Of a DNA stretch of 31,366 bases, positions 24,499 to 31,366 are shown piece by piece (the stretch's first letter is position 1; every line of letters begins with the position of its first letter). This stretch comes from an uncultured Acetatifactor sp. (GTDB lineage: Bacteria > Bacillota > Clostridia > Lachnospirales > Lachnospiraceae). Location: positions 1-31,366 of the forward strand of contig CAKRRU010000016.1 in the NCBI GenBank assembly GCA_934394515.1, given 5' to 3'. The notes under the pieces were generated by a model. The model was not told the origin of the DNA and searched no databases. It saw only the letters and a program-made list of their open reading frames with translations. Made by a program: the position numbers and the translations under genes.

Positions 24499-25053
24499 AT
24501 GACGCAGATAGACAAAAACATAGCATGTAATCTGAAAAGAATACGGAAGTCGAAAAACATGAGCCTGGATATGCTGGCAGAGCGCACCGGTGTCAGCAAA
24601 AGCATGCTGGGGCAGATCGAGAGGGGAGAATCCAATCCCACAGTTTCCACGATCGGGAAAATCGTGGAAGGATTAAAGGTGCCGTTTGAGCAGCTGATCT
24701 ATGACAGAAAGGAGATCATGGTGATGCCCTCCCCGGAGGAAGCTCCGGTGTTCAAGGCAAGAGAGGGAGAGTACCGGATCTATGTGATGCTCCCTTATGA
24801 TGCGGGCAGGAATTTCGAAATTTATCAGGGAGAGCTCGCCCGGAACGCCAGGATGGAAAGCGAATCCCACGGAGAACAGACATGGGAGTATCTGACCGTG
24901 GTATCCGGAGAGATCGAACTGGTGCTGGAGGATGGCAGTTTCCTGGTGAAAACGGGCAGCTCGCTTTATTTTGCCTGTGACCGCAGACATACCTATCGCA
25001 ATATCGGCGAGTCGAAAGCGGTACTCAACATGATTATTACCACGCAGCGTTAG
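24499..25053 (+). CDS. XRE-cupin transcriptional regulator
   Basis: A 184-aa regulator: an N-terminal Cro/C1 helix-turn-helix (LKRIRKSKNMSLDMLAERTG, then VSKSMLGQIERGESNPTVST, about residues 10-55) and a C-terminal cupin barrel (about 100-180) with HGEQTWEYLTVVSGEIELVL and the RRHTYRN strand. This architecture is common in regulators that sense small ligands through the cupin and control transport or catabolic genes. ATG 24499 is chosen because the frame's earlier start codon at 24457 lies in the terminator hairpin; GGGTGA precedes it weakly. The promoter-terminator pair upstream suggests conditional expression. It converges on dinB with an 11-bp gap and no visible terminator. Confidence 0.9.
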   Translation: MTQIDKNIACNLKRIRKSKNMSLDMLAERTGVSKSMLGQIERGESNPTVSTIGKIVEGLKVPFEQLIYDRKEIMVMPSPEEAPVFKAREGEYRIYVMLPYDAGRNFEIYQGELARNARMESESHGEQTWEYLTVVSGEIELVLEDGSFLVKTGSSLYFACDRRHTYRNIGESKAVLNMIITTQR

Positions 25054-25064
25054 AAAAAACAGCT

Positions 25065-26255
25065 TTAGAGAAAACGTCCCCGTTTGATGGCGTCTTTGCC
25101 GTATTTTGCACGAATGTCATCCAGTGCGTCATCGAGTTTTTTCTGTTTTTCGGAGCGCGGCGCAGCAAAGTCGAAGAGGCTGAGCTGGACCGGTTCGTCT
25201 TCCGGTACAAGTTTCGAAGTACGGACGCCCAACAGGCGGATCGGCGAAGCATCCCACAGTTCGTCAAACAGGGCACAGGCATTTTCATACAGGAGGTTCA
25301 CCGAAGAAGTGGGCACGTCTAACGGCATCTGGTGAGAAACATTCCGGAAATCACTGTAACGTATTTCCGTACAGATCTGTCCTGCCAGTTTGTGAGACGC
25401 GCGCAAACGCCTGCCTACGGATTCACAGAGGGACAGCAGTACCTTGTAAGCTTCTTCTTTGGTCAGAGCGTCGTTGCCAAGCGTCGTCGAATTGCCGATT
25501 CCTTTTGCTTCGGAACGTTCCACCGTTACTGTGGAAGGATCAATACCGTTGGCGTATTGCCACAGATTGCGTCCGTGGCTTTTCAGATGCGCTTCCAAAA
25601 TCGCAGGATCAGTACGTGCAAGGTCACCGATGGTGAGAATCCCGAGTTTGTGAAGGGTTTCGGTACTGGAGCGTCCGCAGGTAAACAGGTCGGAGACGGG
25701 GAGCGGCCACATCTTCTGCCGGATCTCTCTATAATATAAGGTATGTGTCTTATCCGGTTTTTCAAAATCCGAAGCCATCTTGGCAAGCACTTTTCGATCG
25801 GAAATCCCCACATTTACAGTAAATTTAAATTTTTCAAATACGGAGTTCCGGATATATGCGGCAGCTTCCTCGGGCGAATCGTAATTCCCGGCAATGGGCG
25901 TATAGTCCATATAACATTCGTCGATGCTGACCTGTTCGATATCGGGACAGATAGCGGAGAGGTGATCCATGAGCTGCCGGCTCTTTTCTCGGTACATGTT
26001 ATGATTCGGAGCAGCCATGACCAGATTCGGACATTTGCGCAAAGCATTGACCACAGGCTCACCGGTGGTGATTCCAAAGGCTTTCGCAGGGATGGATTTG
26101 GCCAGGACGATACCGTGCCGGGTGGAAGTGTCGCCGCCGACAATCGCCGGAATGGTGCGCAGATCCACGGGATTGCCCTGCTGCAGTTTGTCCAGAGCCG
26201 TCCAGCTTAAAAAAGCGGAATTCACATCAATATGAAAAATGATCGGGTCGTTCAC
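25065..26255 (-). CDS. dinB: DNA polymerase IV (Y family)
   Basis: Translesion polymerase that copies past damaged bases at the cost of errors. The 396-aa protein has the Y-family N-terminal site FHIDVNSAF (metal ligand D10, steric-gate residue F15), the second site VSIDECYMD with D112 and E113, two helix-hairpin-helix-like segments around 185-225 (LHKLGILTIGDLARTD) and the C-terminal little-finger domain. It ends without an obvious beta-clamp peptide, although VQLSLFDF near residues 360-367 fits the QLxLF clamp-binding motif and is followed by about 30 residues. A LexA-like site overlaps its promoter, implying SOS control. GGAGGACACCTC precedes ATG 26255 on the minus strand. Confidence 0.94.
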   Translation of the reverse strand: MNDPIIFHIDVNSAFLSWTALDKLQQGNPVDLRTIPAIVGGDTSTRHGIVLAKSIPAKAFGITTGEPVVNALRKCPNLVMAAPNHNMYREKSRQLMDHLSAICPDIEQVSIDECYMDYTPIAGNYDSPEEAAAYIRNSVFEKFKFTVNVGISDRKVLAKMASDFEKPDKTHTLYYREIRQKMWPLPVSDLFTCGRSSTETLHKLGILTIGDLARTDPAILEAHLKSHGRNLWQYANGIDPSTVTVERSEAKGIGNSTTLGNDALTKEEAYKVLLSLCESVGRRLRASHKLAGQICTEIRYSDFRNVSHQMPLDVPTSSVNLLYENACALFDELWDASPIRLLGVRTSKLVPEDEPVQLSLFDFAAPRSEKQKKLDDALDDIRAKYGKDAIKRGRFL

Positions 26256-26285
26256 GAGGTGTCCTCCTTCCGGTTCTTTTACGTT

Positions 26286-26322
26286 ATTATATCACAGCAA
26301 AACACAAAAAGAACATACATTC
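26286..26322 (-). promoter_or_regulatory. dinB promoter with LexA-like site
   Basis: On the minus strand TATAAT reads 26291-26286. At the -35 distance lies GAACATACATTC (26311-26322), one base away from the clostridial/bacillar GAAC-N4-GTTC LexA pattern and nested in the perfect dyad AAAGAA/TTCTTT. SOS regulation is inferred. Confidence 0.5.
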
Positions 26323-26326
26323 TTTC

Positions 26327-26355
26327 TTTACAAGGTATATAAATGCTGTTAGAAT
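26327..26355 (+). promoter_or_regulatory. Promoter of the cell-wall hydrolase gene
   Basis: TTTACA (26327-26332), 17 bp, TAGAAT (26350-26355). Transcription from near 26362 gives a leader of about 175 nt. The -35 lies 5 bp from the LexA-like site of the divergent dinB gene. Confidence 0.55.
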
Positions 26356-26383
26356 CTATATGTTACAAAGTTATTACAGTAGT

Positions 26384-26451
26384 CCCCAAGCGAAGTGCCC
26401 AATAAGCGGCGAGTGCATTGCAGGAACATGGGCACAAAGCATGACGTGGGG
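26384..26451 (+). ncRNA. Structured 5' leader of unrecognised class
   Basis: Nested perfect stems: CCCCA (26384-26388) with TGGGG (26447-26451), and GTGCCCA (26395-26401) with TGGGCAC (26429-26435), separated by an asymmetric internal loop (6 and 11 nt) and capped by a 27-nt purine-rich loop. Downstream, ACAGT/ACTGT (about 26481-26507) could form a second stem just before the start region. Cell-wall hydrolase genes are often behind c-di-AMP riboswitches, but I do not see that consensus here. Confidence 0.45.
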
Positions 26452-26538
26452 CGTGCGAGAAAACGTTTAGAAAAAGGTATACAGTTCCCCCTGCGTGGGC
26501 ATACTGTTTGACAGATACGATAGATCGAGAAGGAATCA

Positions 26539-28125
26539 ATGAAAAAACTGACATCTTACTCTAAAAGAGTAAAATATACATATGTGAAAGCAACGCTGGC
26601 AACACTTTTTGTGAGCCTGTTTTTCTTAAAAGGCTATGCTGCGTTTGAAAAGACCGGAGAGAATTACTTTCATGTATTTTTGAACGGCAATGAGATCGGA
26701 ACTGTCGGCGAGGCCGACAGAGCGGAGCTGCTCCTACAGGAAGCCAGAAGGAGTATTGCATCCCGGAGTGACGATATGGTTTTTATGGATGCAGATCTGA
26801 AACTGGTCGGAGAAGAAGTGCTGTGGGGTACTTTATCTAACGAGGATACATTGCTTTCAGCAATGCAGAATGAGCTGGAAAACAGCATTCGCGAGACTTC
26901 CCACAGATCCTATACAATGAAGGTAAATGAGTACATGGTCAACCTGGCCAGTGTGGATGAGGTGAAGTCCCTGCTGCAGGCGGCCGTGGACAAATACGAT
27001 AGTGAAAGCAAATTCAGCGTGGAACTGCTTCACGATGCACAGAAGGAATTTAATGTTCTGACCACAGAGGTTGTGAACAGACAGGAACTGACCGCACAGG
27101 AAGAACAGAAGGAAGAAGCCATCTATGCGGGTGGTGTTCAGACTGCGCTGGATCAGGCAGGCTCCCGGGCGGAGCAGCAGGGCGAGAAGGATTTCGAGGA
27201 TTATGATCTGGGTCTGATGACTGTGGATTTTGCGGAAAAGGTGGAGATCGTGGAGACTTACCTTCCGGAAAGTATGCTGACACCTTTGGATCAGGCAGTG
27301 GAAGATGTGATCAAGGATCAGGAGACACCCGGAGAATACGAAGTTGTCAGCGGAGATACGCTGTCAGAGATTTCAATCAAAGTCAATATCCCTATCGACC
27401 AGATCATTGCCATGAACAGTGAGACACTGACAGATGAAAATTCCACGATCCGTGTAGGGGACAAGCTGATCATTACCGTTCCGGAACCGGAGCTTTCCGT
27501 GGAGCGCATGGAACAGAATTATTATGAAGAAATCTATGATGCAGATGTGATTTATGTAGATAATGATTCCTGGTATACGACGCAGACGAAGATATTACAG
27601 CAGCCTTCCGCCGGATTCCGTCGTGTGGTTGCGGATGTATCTTATCTGAATGACAGAGAAGTCACGAGAGATATTTTAAAAGAAGAAGTAGTAATGGAGG
27701 CAGTTCCCAAGATCGTGGAACGCGGTACCAAGATTCCTCCTACCTATATCAAGCCGATTTCCGGCGGACGCCTGAGTTCCAACTTCGGGCGCAGAAAAGC
27801 ACCGACCAAGGGCGCCAGCAGTTATCATAAGGGTGTAGACTGGTCAGTACCTACCGGAACAGCGGTATTTGCCTCCTGCGGTGGTACGGTGGCCAGAGCC
27901 GGATGGGGAAGCGGATACGGTTATTGCGTCTATATCAACCATGAGGACGGCCGGCAGACCAGATACGGCCATCTGAGCAAGGTGCTCGTAAAGGTAGGAC
28001 AGACGGTAAAACAGGGAGAACGTATTGCACTGAGCGGTAATACCGGCGTAAGTACGGGACCTCATCTTCATTTTGAGATCCTGATCAATGGCAGCCAGGT
28101 GAACCCGTTAAAGTATCTGAATTAG
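26539..28125 (+). CDS. LysM-G5-M23 peptidoglycan endopeptidase
   Basis: Zinc endopeptidase acting on peptidoglycan cross-bridges outside the membrane. The 528-aa protein has a basic start and one N-terminal membrane helix (about 17-35, signal or anchor), a helical region to about 265, a LysM domain (267-314, YEVVSGDTLSEISIKVNIPI), a G5 domain (about 320-398) and a C-terminal M23 domain (410-515). Zinc and catalytic residues are present: H430 and D434 in YHKGVDW, H478 in YGHLS, and H509 and H511 in HLHFE. AGAAGGA precedes ATG 26539. It has its own promoter and a structured leader. murA lies 85 bp downstream with a separate promoter, so both contribute to wall turnover and synthesis. Confidence 0.94.
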   Translation: MKKLTSYSKRVKYTYVKATLATLFVSLFFLKGYAAFEKTGENYFHVFLNGNEIGTVGEADRAELLLQEARRSIASRSDDMVFMDADLKLVGEEVLWGTLSNEDTLLSAMQNELENSIRETSHRSYTMKVNEYMVNLASVDEVKSLLQAAVDKYDSESKFSVELLHDAQKEFNVLTTEVVNRQELTAQEEQKEEAIYAGGVQTALDQAGSRAEQQGEKDFEDYDLGLMTVDFAEKVEIVETYLPESMLTPLDQAVEDVIKDQETPGEYEVVSGDTLSEISIKVNIPIDQIIAMNSETLTDENSTIRVGDKLIITVPEPELSVERMEQNYYEEIYDADVIYVDNDSWYTTQTKILQQPSAGFRRVVADVSYLNDREVTRDILKEEVVMEAVPKIVERGTKIPPTYIKPISGGRLSSNFGRRKAPTKGASSYHKGVDWSVPTGTAVFASCGGTVARAGWGSGYGYCVYINHEDGRQTRYGHLSKVLVKVGQTVKQGERIALSGNTGVSTGPHLHFEILINGSQVNPLKYLN

Positions 28126-28134
28126 GGCACTGTA

Positions 28135-28163
28135 TTTACAAATGTGCAAAAATATGGTATAAG
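28135..28163 (+). promoter_or_regulatory. murA promoter
   Basis: TTTACA (28135-28140), 17 bp, TATAAG (28158-28163), in the 85-bp gap before murA. Confidence 0.6.
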
Positions 28164-28210
28164 TGCATAAGAAGGTTTTTCTGATCTGAGAATGACAGAG
28201 GTAAGAAACA

Positions 28211-29503
28211 ATGGAACAATACGCAATTAAAGGCGGTAATCCATTAGTCGGAGAAGTTGAAATAGGAGGTGCCAAGAATGCGGCACTTCCTATTCTTGCT
28301 GCTTCCGTAATGACGGATGAGACTGTTTATATAGAAAATATGCCGGATGTAAGAGATACAAATGTACTTTTGTGCGCTATGGAGAACATAGGTGTGATCG
28401 TAAAGCGCACAGAGCGGCATAAAGTGACGCTCAATGCATCCAATATCAGCGAACTTGTAGTAGAAGATGAAAATATCAAGAAGATCAGAGCATCCTATTA
28501 TCTGATTGGAGCTCTTCTCGGAAAATATAAGCATGCGGAGGTGGCACTTCCCGGCGGCTGTGATATCGGTTGTCGTGCCATTGACCAGCATATCAAGGGA
28601 TTCCGGGCTCTGGGCGCGGATGTGAAAATCGAGCATGGACTGATCAAGACGCATGCGGAACAGCTGCACGGCAGCCATATTTATATGGATGTAGTCAGCG
28701 TGGGTGCGACCATCAATATCATGATGGCGGCAGTGATGGCGGAAGGTACCACCATTATTGAGAATTCCGCAAAGGAACCGCATGTGGTAGATCTTGCCAA
28801 TTTCCTGAACAGTATGGGCGCGAATATCAAAGGCGCCGGTACGGATGTGATCCGTATCAAAGGTGTTTCCCGTCTGCACGGTACAGAGTATGCGGTGATT
28901 CCCGATCAGATCGAGGCAGGTACTTTTATGTTTGCCGCAGCTGTGACCAAGGGAGACGTTACAGTGAAAAATGTGATCCCCAAGCATCTGGAATCTATCA
29001 CTGCAAAGCTGTTGGAGATCGGCTGTGAAGTGGAAGAGGCAGATGACTGCATTCGTGTGGTGGCATCCAAGCCTCTGCAGCATACGCAGGTGAAGACCCT
29101 TCCTTATCCGGGCTTCCCTACGGATATGCAGCCGCAGATCACGGTAGCGCTGGGACTTTCCAAGGGAACCAGTATTGTGACGGAGAGTATTTTCGAGAAT
29201 CGTTTCAAATATGTGGATGAGCTGACCCGTATGGGTGCAAGCATCAAGGTAGAGGGCAATACCGCCATTATCGATGGCGTCTCCAGATATACCGGAGCCA
29301 ATATTTCCGCACCGGACTTGAGAGCCGGCGCAGCACTGGTATTGGCAGCTATGGCAGCGGAAGGATTTTCCACCGTGGATGACATCCGCTACATTGAGAG
29401 AGGTTATGAGGATTTCCACTTGAAGCTGCAGGGACTGGGAGCGCAGATCGAGTTGATTGAGACCGAGAGAGACTTACAGAAATTCAAGCTGAAAATCGGT
29501 TGA
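28211..29503 (+). CDS. murA: UDP-GlcNAc 1-carboxyvinyltransferase MurA
   Basis: Transfers enolpyruvate from PEP to UDP-GlcNAc, the first committed step of peptidoglycan synthesis in the cytoplasm. The 430-aa length is normal. Visible landmarks are GGAKNAALP (19-27, with K22-N23), the active-site loop LPGGCDIGCRAIDQHIKG with C117, the PEP-reactive Cys that fosfomycin alkylates, and the PYPGFPTDMQPQ segment near 300. The Cys form predicts intrinsic fosfomycin susceptibility of the enzyme. Firmicutes often have two copies (murA and murZ); which paralogue this is cannot be told. GAGG precedes ATG 28211, and its stop overlaps the first TTGACA of the metK control region. Confidence 0.96.
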   Translation: MEQYAIKGGNPLVGEVEIGGAKNAALPILAASVMTDETVYIENMPDVRDTNVLLCAMENIGVIVKRTERHKVTLNASNISELVVEDENIKKIRASYYLIGALLGKYKHAEVALPGGCDIGCRAIDQHIKGFRALGADVKIEHGLIKTHAEQLHGSHIYMDVVSVGATINIMMAAVMAEGTTIIENSAKEPHVVDLANFLNSMGANIKGAGTDVIRIKGVSRLHGTEYAVIPDQIEAGTFMFAAAVTKGDVTVKNVIPKHLESITAKLLEIGCEVEEADDCIRVVASKPLQHTQVKTLPYPGFPTDMQPQITVALGLSKGTSIVTESIFENRFKYVDELTRMGASIKVEGNTAIIDGVSRYTGANISAPDLRAGAALVLAAMAAEGFSTVDDIRYIERGYEDFHLKLQGLGAQIELIETERDLQKFKLKIG

Positions 29504-29526
29504 CAACAAATGAGAAAAAATGTCTG

Positions 29527-29555
29527 TTGACAAAACAGGGAACTCATAGTAAGTT
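29527..29555 (+). promoter_or_regulatory. metK promoter
   Basis: TTGACA (29527-29532), 17 bp, TAAGTT (29550-29555); start near 29562, about 25 nt before the riboswitch. Confidence 0.6.
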
Positions 29556-29587
29556 AATTAGCGTAGAAAAGTTCATATAGACTTTCC

Positions 29588-29692
29588 CTTATTCAGAGTG
29601 GTGGAGATACATAGGATCGAAGAAGCCACGGCAACCCCGCATGACAAGATGCGGAAGGTGCCCACCTGAGCGAGCAACTGTCGAACAATAAG
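29588..29692 (+). ncRNA. SAM-I (S-box) riboswitch aptamer
   Basis: Conserved S-box landmarks are in order: P1 CTTATT (29588-29593) with AATAAG (29687-29692), AGAGTGGTGGAG in the P2 region, GAAGCCACGGCAACC at the core, the P3 hairpin CCGCATGACAAGATGCGG, GGTGCCCACCTG and the P4 GAGCGAGCAACTG. High SAM would keep P1 closed and allow the terminator to form, reducing metK expression, the classic feedback on SAM synthetase. Confidence 0.95.
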
Positions 29693-29715
29693 AGGATTTG
29701 ATCAATCGATAAATC

Positions 29716-29742
29716 AGTCCGCTTATGCAAGCGGACTTTTTT
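29716..29742 (+). terminator. Riboswitch expression-platform terminator
   Basis: AGTCCGCTT (29716-29724) pairs with AAGCGGACT (29729-29737), loop ATGC, followed by a six-T run to 29742. It lies 24 nt after the aptamer. About 120 nt of leader follow before metK. Confidence 0.92.
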
Positions 29743-29862
29743 GTACCATTCAGAGTCACATTTGCGATATCGTTGACATGATTCTGAGTGATAAGAACTT
29801 TAAGTAACAGTAACATATACACAATCGACACTCTTCCTAATAGGAAGCAGAATGGAGGACAA

Positions 29863-31050
29863 ATGGAAAAACGTTTATTTACATCGGAATCCGTAACCGA
29901 AGGACATCCCGATAAAATCTGTGACGCAGTATCCGACGCGGTACTGGATGCGCTGATGGAGCAGGATCCATTCAGCCGTGTAGCATGTGAGACCTGCACC
30001 AACACGGGTTTTGTACTGGTAATGGGTGAAATCACCACGAAGGCAAACATTGATATTCCCGCAATCGTTCGTAAGACTGTAACCGAGATCGGCTACGATT
30101 CTTCCGAAAAGGGATTCGACGGCAACACCTGTGCGGTTATGGTGTCTCTGGACAAGCAGTCCGCAGATATCGCCATGGGCGTTGACAAGGCACTGGAAGC
30201 ACGTGAGAGCCATATGACCGACGAGCAGCTGGATGCCATCGGCGCAGGAGATCAGGGTATGATGTTCGGCTATGCTACCAACGAGACTCCCGAACTGATG
30301 CCTTATCCCATCTCTCTGGCACACAAGCTGACCAGACGGCTGACCAAGGTTCGTAAGGATGGTACTCTTTCCTATTTAAGACCCGATGGAAAGAGCCAGG
30401 TATCCGTAGAGTATGATGAGAACGGCAAGCCGTTCCGCCTGGAGGCAGTTGTACTTTCCACTCAGCATGATGAGCAGGTATCCCAGGAGCAGATCCATGA
30501 GGACATCAAGAAATATGTATTCGATCCGATCCTGCCCGCTGACATGATCGATGATGAGACCAAGTTCTTCATCAATCCTACCGGACGTTTCGTAATCGGC
30601 GGACCCAACGGAGACAGCGGTCTGACCGGTCGTAAGATCATCGTAGACACCTACGGCGGATATGCACGTCACGGCGGCGGAGCATTCTCCGGTAAGGACT
30701 GTACCAAGGTGGACAGAAGTGCCGCTTACGCAGCACGTTATGTTGCTAAAAATATCGTGGCAGCAGGCCTGGCTGAGAAGTGCGAGATTCAGTTGTCTTA
30801 TGCCATCGGTGTAGCTCATCCTACCTCTATCATGGTAGATACCTTCGGTACCGGTAAACTGCATGATGACAAGCTGGTAGAGATCATCCGCGAGAACTTC
30901 GACTTAAGACCTGCAGGGATCATTAAGATGTTAGACCTGCGCAGACCGATCTACAAGCAGACCTCTTCTTATGGTCACTTTGGACGTACCGATGTGGATC
31001 TGCCTTGGGAGAAACTGGATAAGGTAGAACTGTTGAAGAAATACCTGTAA
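29863..31050 (+). CDS. metK: S-adenosylmethionine synthetase
   Basis: Makes SAM from methionine and ATP in the cytoplasm. The 395-aa length from ATG 29863 is standard. Signatures: [13 protein letters not shown] (about 14-26, Mg/K binding), [12 protein letters not shown] (about 127-138, MetK motif I) and [20 protein letters not shown] (motif II with the P-loop-like GGGAFS). GGAGG at 29854-29858 supports this start over ATG 29788, which falls in the leader. Control is by the SAM-I riboswitch upstream. The following gene is outside the window; the end is followed by a large inverted-repeat element. Confidence 0.97.
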   Translation: MEKRLFTSESVTEGHPDKICDAVSDAVLDALMEQDPFSRVACETCTNTGFVLVMGEITTKANIDIPAIVRKTVTEIGYDSSEKGFDGNTCAVMVSLDKQSADIAMGVDKALEARESHMTDEQLDAIGAGDQGMMFGYATNETPELMPYPISLAHKLTRRLTKVRKDGTLSYLRPDGKSQVSVEYDENGKPFRLEAVVLSTQHDEQVSQEQIHEDIKKYVFDPILPADMIDDETKFFINPTGRFVIGGPNGDSGLTGRKIIVDTYGGYARHGGGAFSGKDCTKVDRSAAYAARYVAKNIVAAGLAEKCEIQLSYAIGVAHPTSIMVDTFGTGKLHDDKLVEIIRENFDLRPAGIIKMLDLRRPIYKQTSSYGHFGRTDVDLPWEKLDKVELLKKYL

Positions 31051-31366
31051 GAGATATAACTAGCAAGTTAGTTAAGTAAGTCGTTCTCAAATCGCCGTAG
31101 CCCCGGCTGCATATAAGAAACGCTGACATCGTTTCCACTCGGAAACAGAGCGCAGCGGCACGTAAGCGGCCAAAGTACGCCCGCTAAGTGCCGGCGTCTG
31201 TTTACGGTCAGCTTATTCTTATATGCAACCGGGGCTACTGGTTTACTGGCAACTTTAGAAACACAGAACTCCCGGGACGGACAGAAGGACTCTCTTTCAG
31301 TTGTTTGTCGGAGAGTGTTGATATTTTCTTGAAAAGTGTTGAAAGACAGGGGGAAAGCGGACACGA
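31051..31366. other. 316-bp gene-free end of the window
   Basis: Contains a weak dyad TAACTA/TAGTTA just after metK (about 31057-31074), the three-way-junction element at 31097-31238, and about 125 bp of sequence that ends in a purine-rich AGGGGGAAAG stretch near 31347-31356 that could be the ribosome binding region of a next gene. No start codon and frame can be confirmed. Confidence 0.5.
31097..31238. repeat. 142-bp inverted-repeat element with three-way-junction fold
   Basis: The ends GTAGCCCCGGCTGCATATAA (from 31097) and the matching arm ending GGGGCTAC at 31238 pair over 23 bp with one mismatch, extended inward by GCTGAC/GTCAGC (31122-31127/31207-31212). Inside are two more hairpins: GTTTCC/GGAAAC (31131-31136/31141-31146, loop ACTC) and CGGCAC/GTGCCG (31156-31161/31188-31193) prolonged by near-complementary TAAGCGG and CCGCTAA. 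The fold is a long closing stem with two arms. There is no flanking target duplication that I can see and no ORF with coding character. It may be a MITE-like repeat, a structured RNA or an elaborate metK terminator. Confidence 0.7.

Noticed and set aside
26362..26538. c-di-AMP (ydaO-type) riboswitch
   Set aside because: The expected conserved blocks (such as GGAGGAACC or AGCTAAC with flanking stems) are not present.
28244..29419. 391-codon open frame on the minus strand
   Set aside because: Antisense to murA; the translation is Cys/His-rich with no motif or ribosome binding site, while murA is certain.
31068..31364. 98-codon minus-strand frame at the window end
   Set aside because: It crosses the whole inverted-repeat element and has no coding character.
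1..31366. CRISPR array, tRNA, rRNA, insertion sequence or phage genes
   Set aside because: No regularly spaced repeats, no cloverleaf with CCA end, no ribosomal RNA signature, and no transposase, integrase or phage structural protein in any frame.

Overview
The window looks like a chromosomal stretch of a Clostridia species, most probably Lachnospiraceae. The signs are the SAM-I riboswitch in front of metK, a one-chain FeoA-FeoB, an N-terminally multi-spanning chemotaxis receptor, strong GGAGG-type ribosome binding sites and many tight hairpin terminators. There is no rRNA, tRNA, CRISPR array, integrase or transposase. Family assignments come from reading translations and motifs by eye; no database search was run.

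Region 1 (1-8070) is AT-rich. It holds the 3' part of a NUDIX hydrolase gene and then a complete four-gene Wadjet (JetABCD) anti-plasmid system. JetB/JetC and JetC/JetD overlap, JetC is an SMC-type ATPase and JetD carries a Toprim-like nuclease core. Behind jetD lies a YhcG/DUF1016-family nuclease gene that stops just where its PD-(D/E)XK catalytic core should be completed, so it is probably dead.

Region 2 (8070-9815) is a scar zone where composition changes. It has a small conserved-looking ORF, a peptide deformylase gene cut after 58 codons, a divergent XRE-regulator / NYN-PIN nuclease pair sharing a palindrome-rich promoter, and then gene debris: an ArsC/Spx-like tail and an M41 (FtsH-like) peptidase fragment with in-frame stops. 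The regulator-nuclease pair starts exactly at the deformylase break and looks like an acquired cassette.

Region 3 (9815-22471) is ordinary accessory metabolism and transport: a chemotaxis receptor (minus), an iron transporter FeoAB behind a good Fur box, a LysR regulator divergent from a sodium:neurotransmitter-type symporter, a class-3-like aldehyde dehydrogenase, and an apparent operon of an unknown membrane protein, an amino-acid permease and a metallophosphoesterase, then a tRNA-dihydrouridine synthase (minus). Two terminators are built so that the converging gene's stop codon lies in the hairpin loop.

Region 4 (22472-31366) has a long regulatory gap with four TGAA/TTCA half-sites at exact 11-bp spacing, a coiled-coil tail-anchored protein, a flavin reductase-like protein, an XRE-cupin regulator behind a promoter-then-terminator arrangement, a Y-family DNA polymerase with a LexA-like site, a LysM-G5-M23 cell-wall hydrolase with a structured leader of unrecognised class, murA, and metK under a SAM-I riboswitch. 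The window ends in a 142-bp element that folds as a three-way junction and is the best candidate for an undescribed repeat or RNA.
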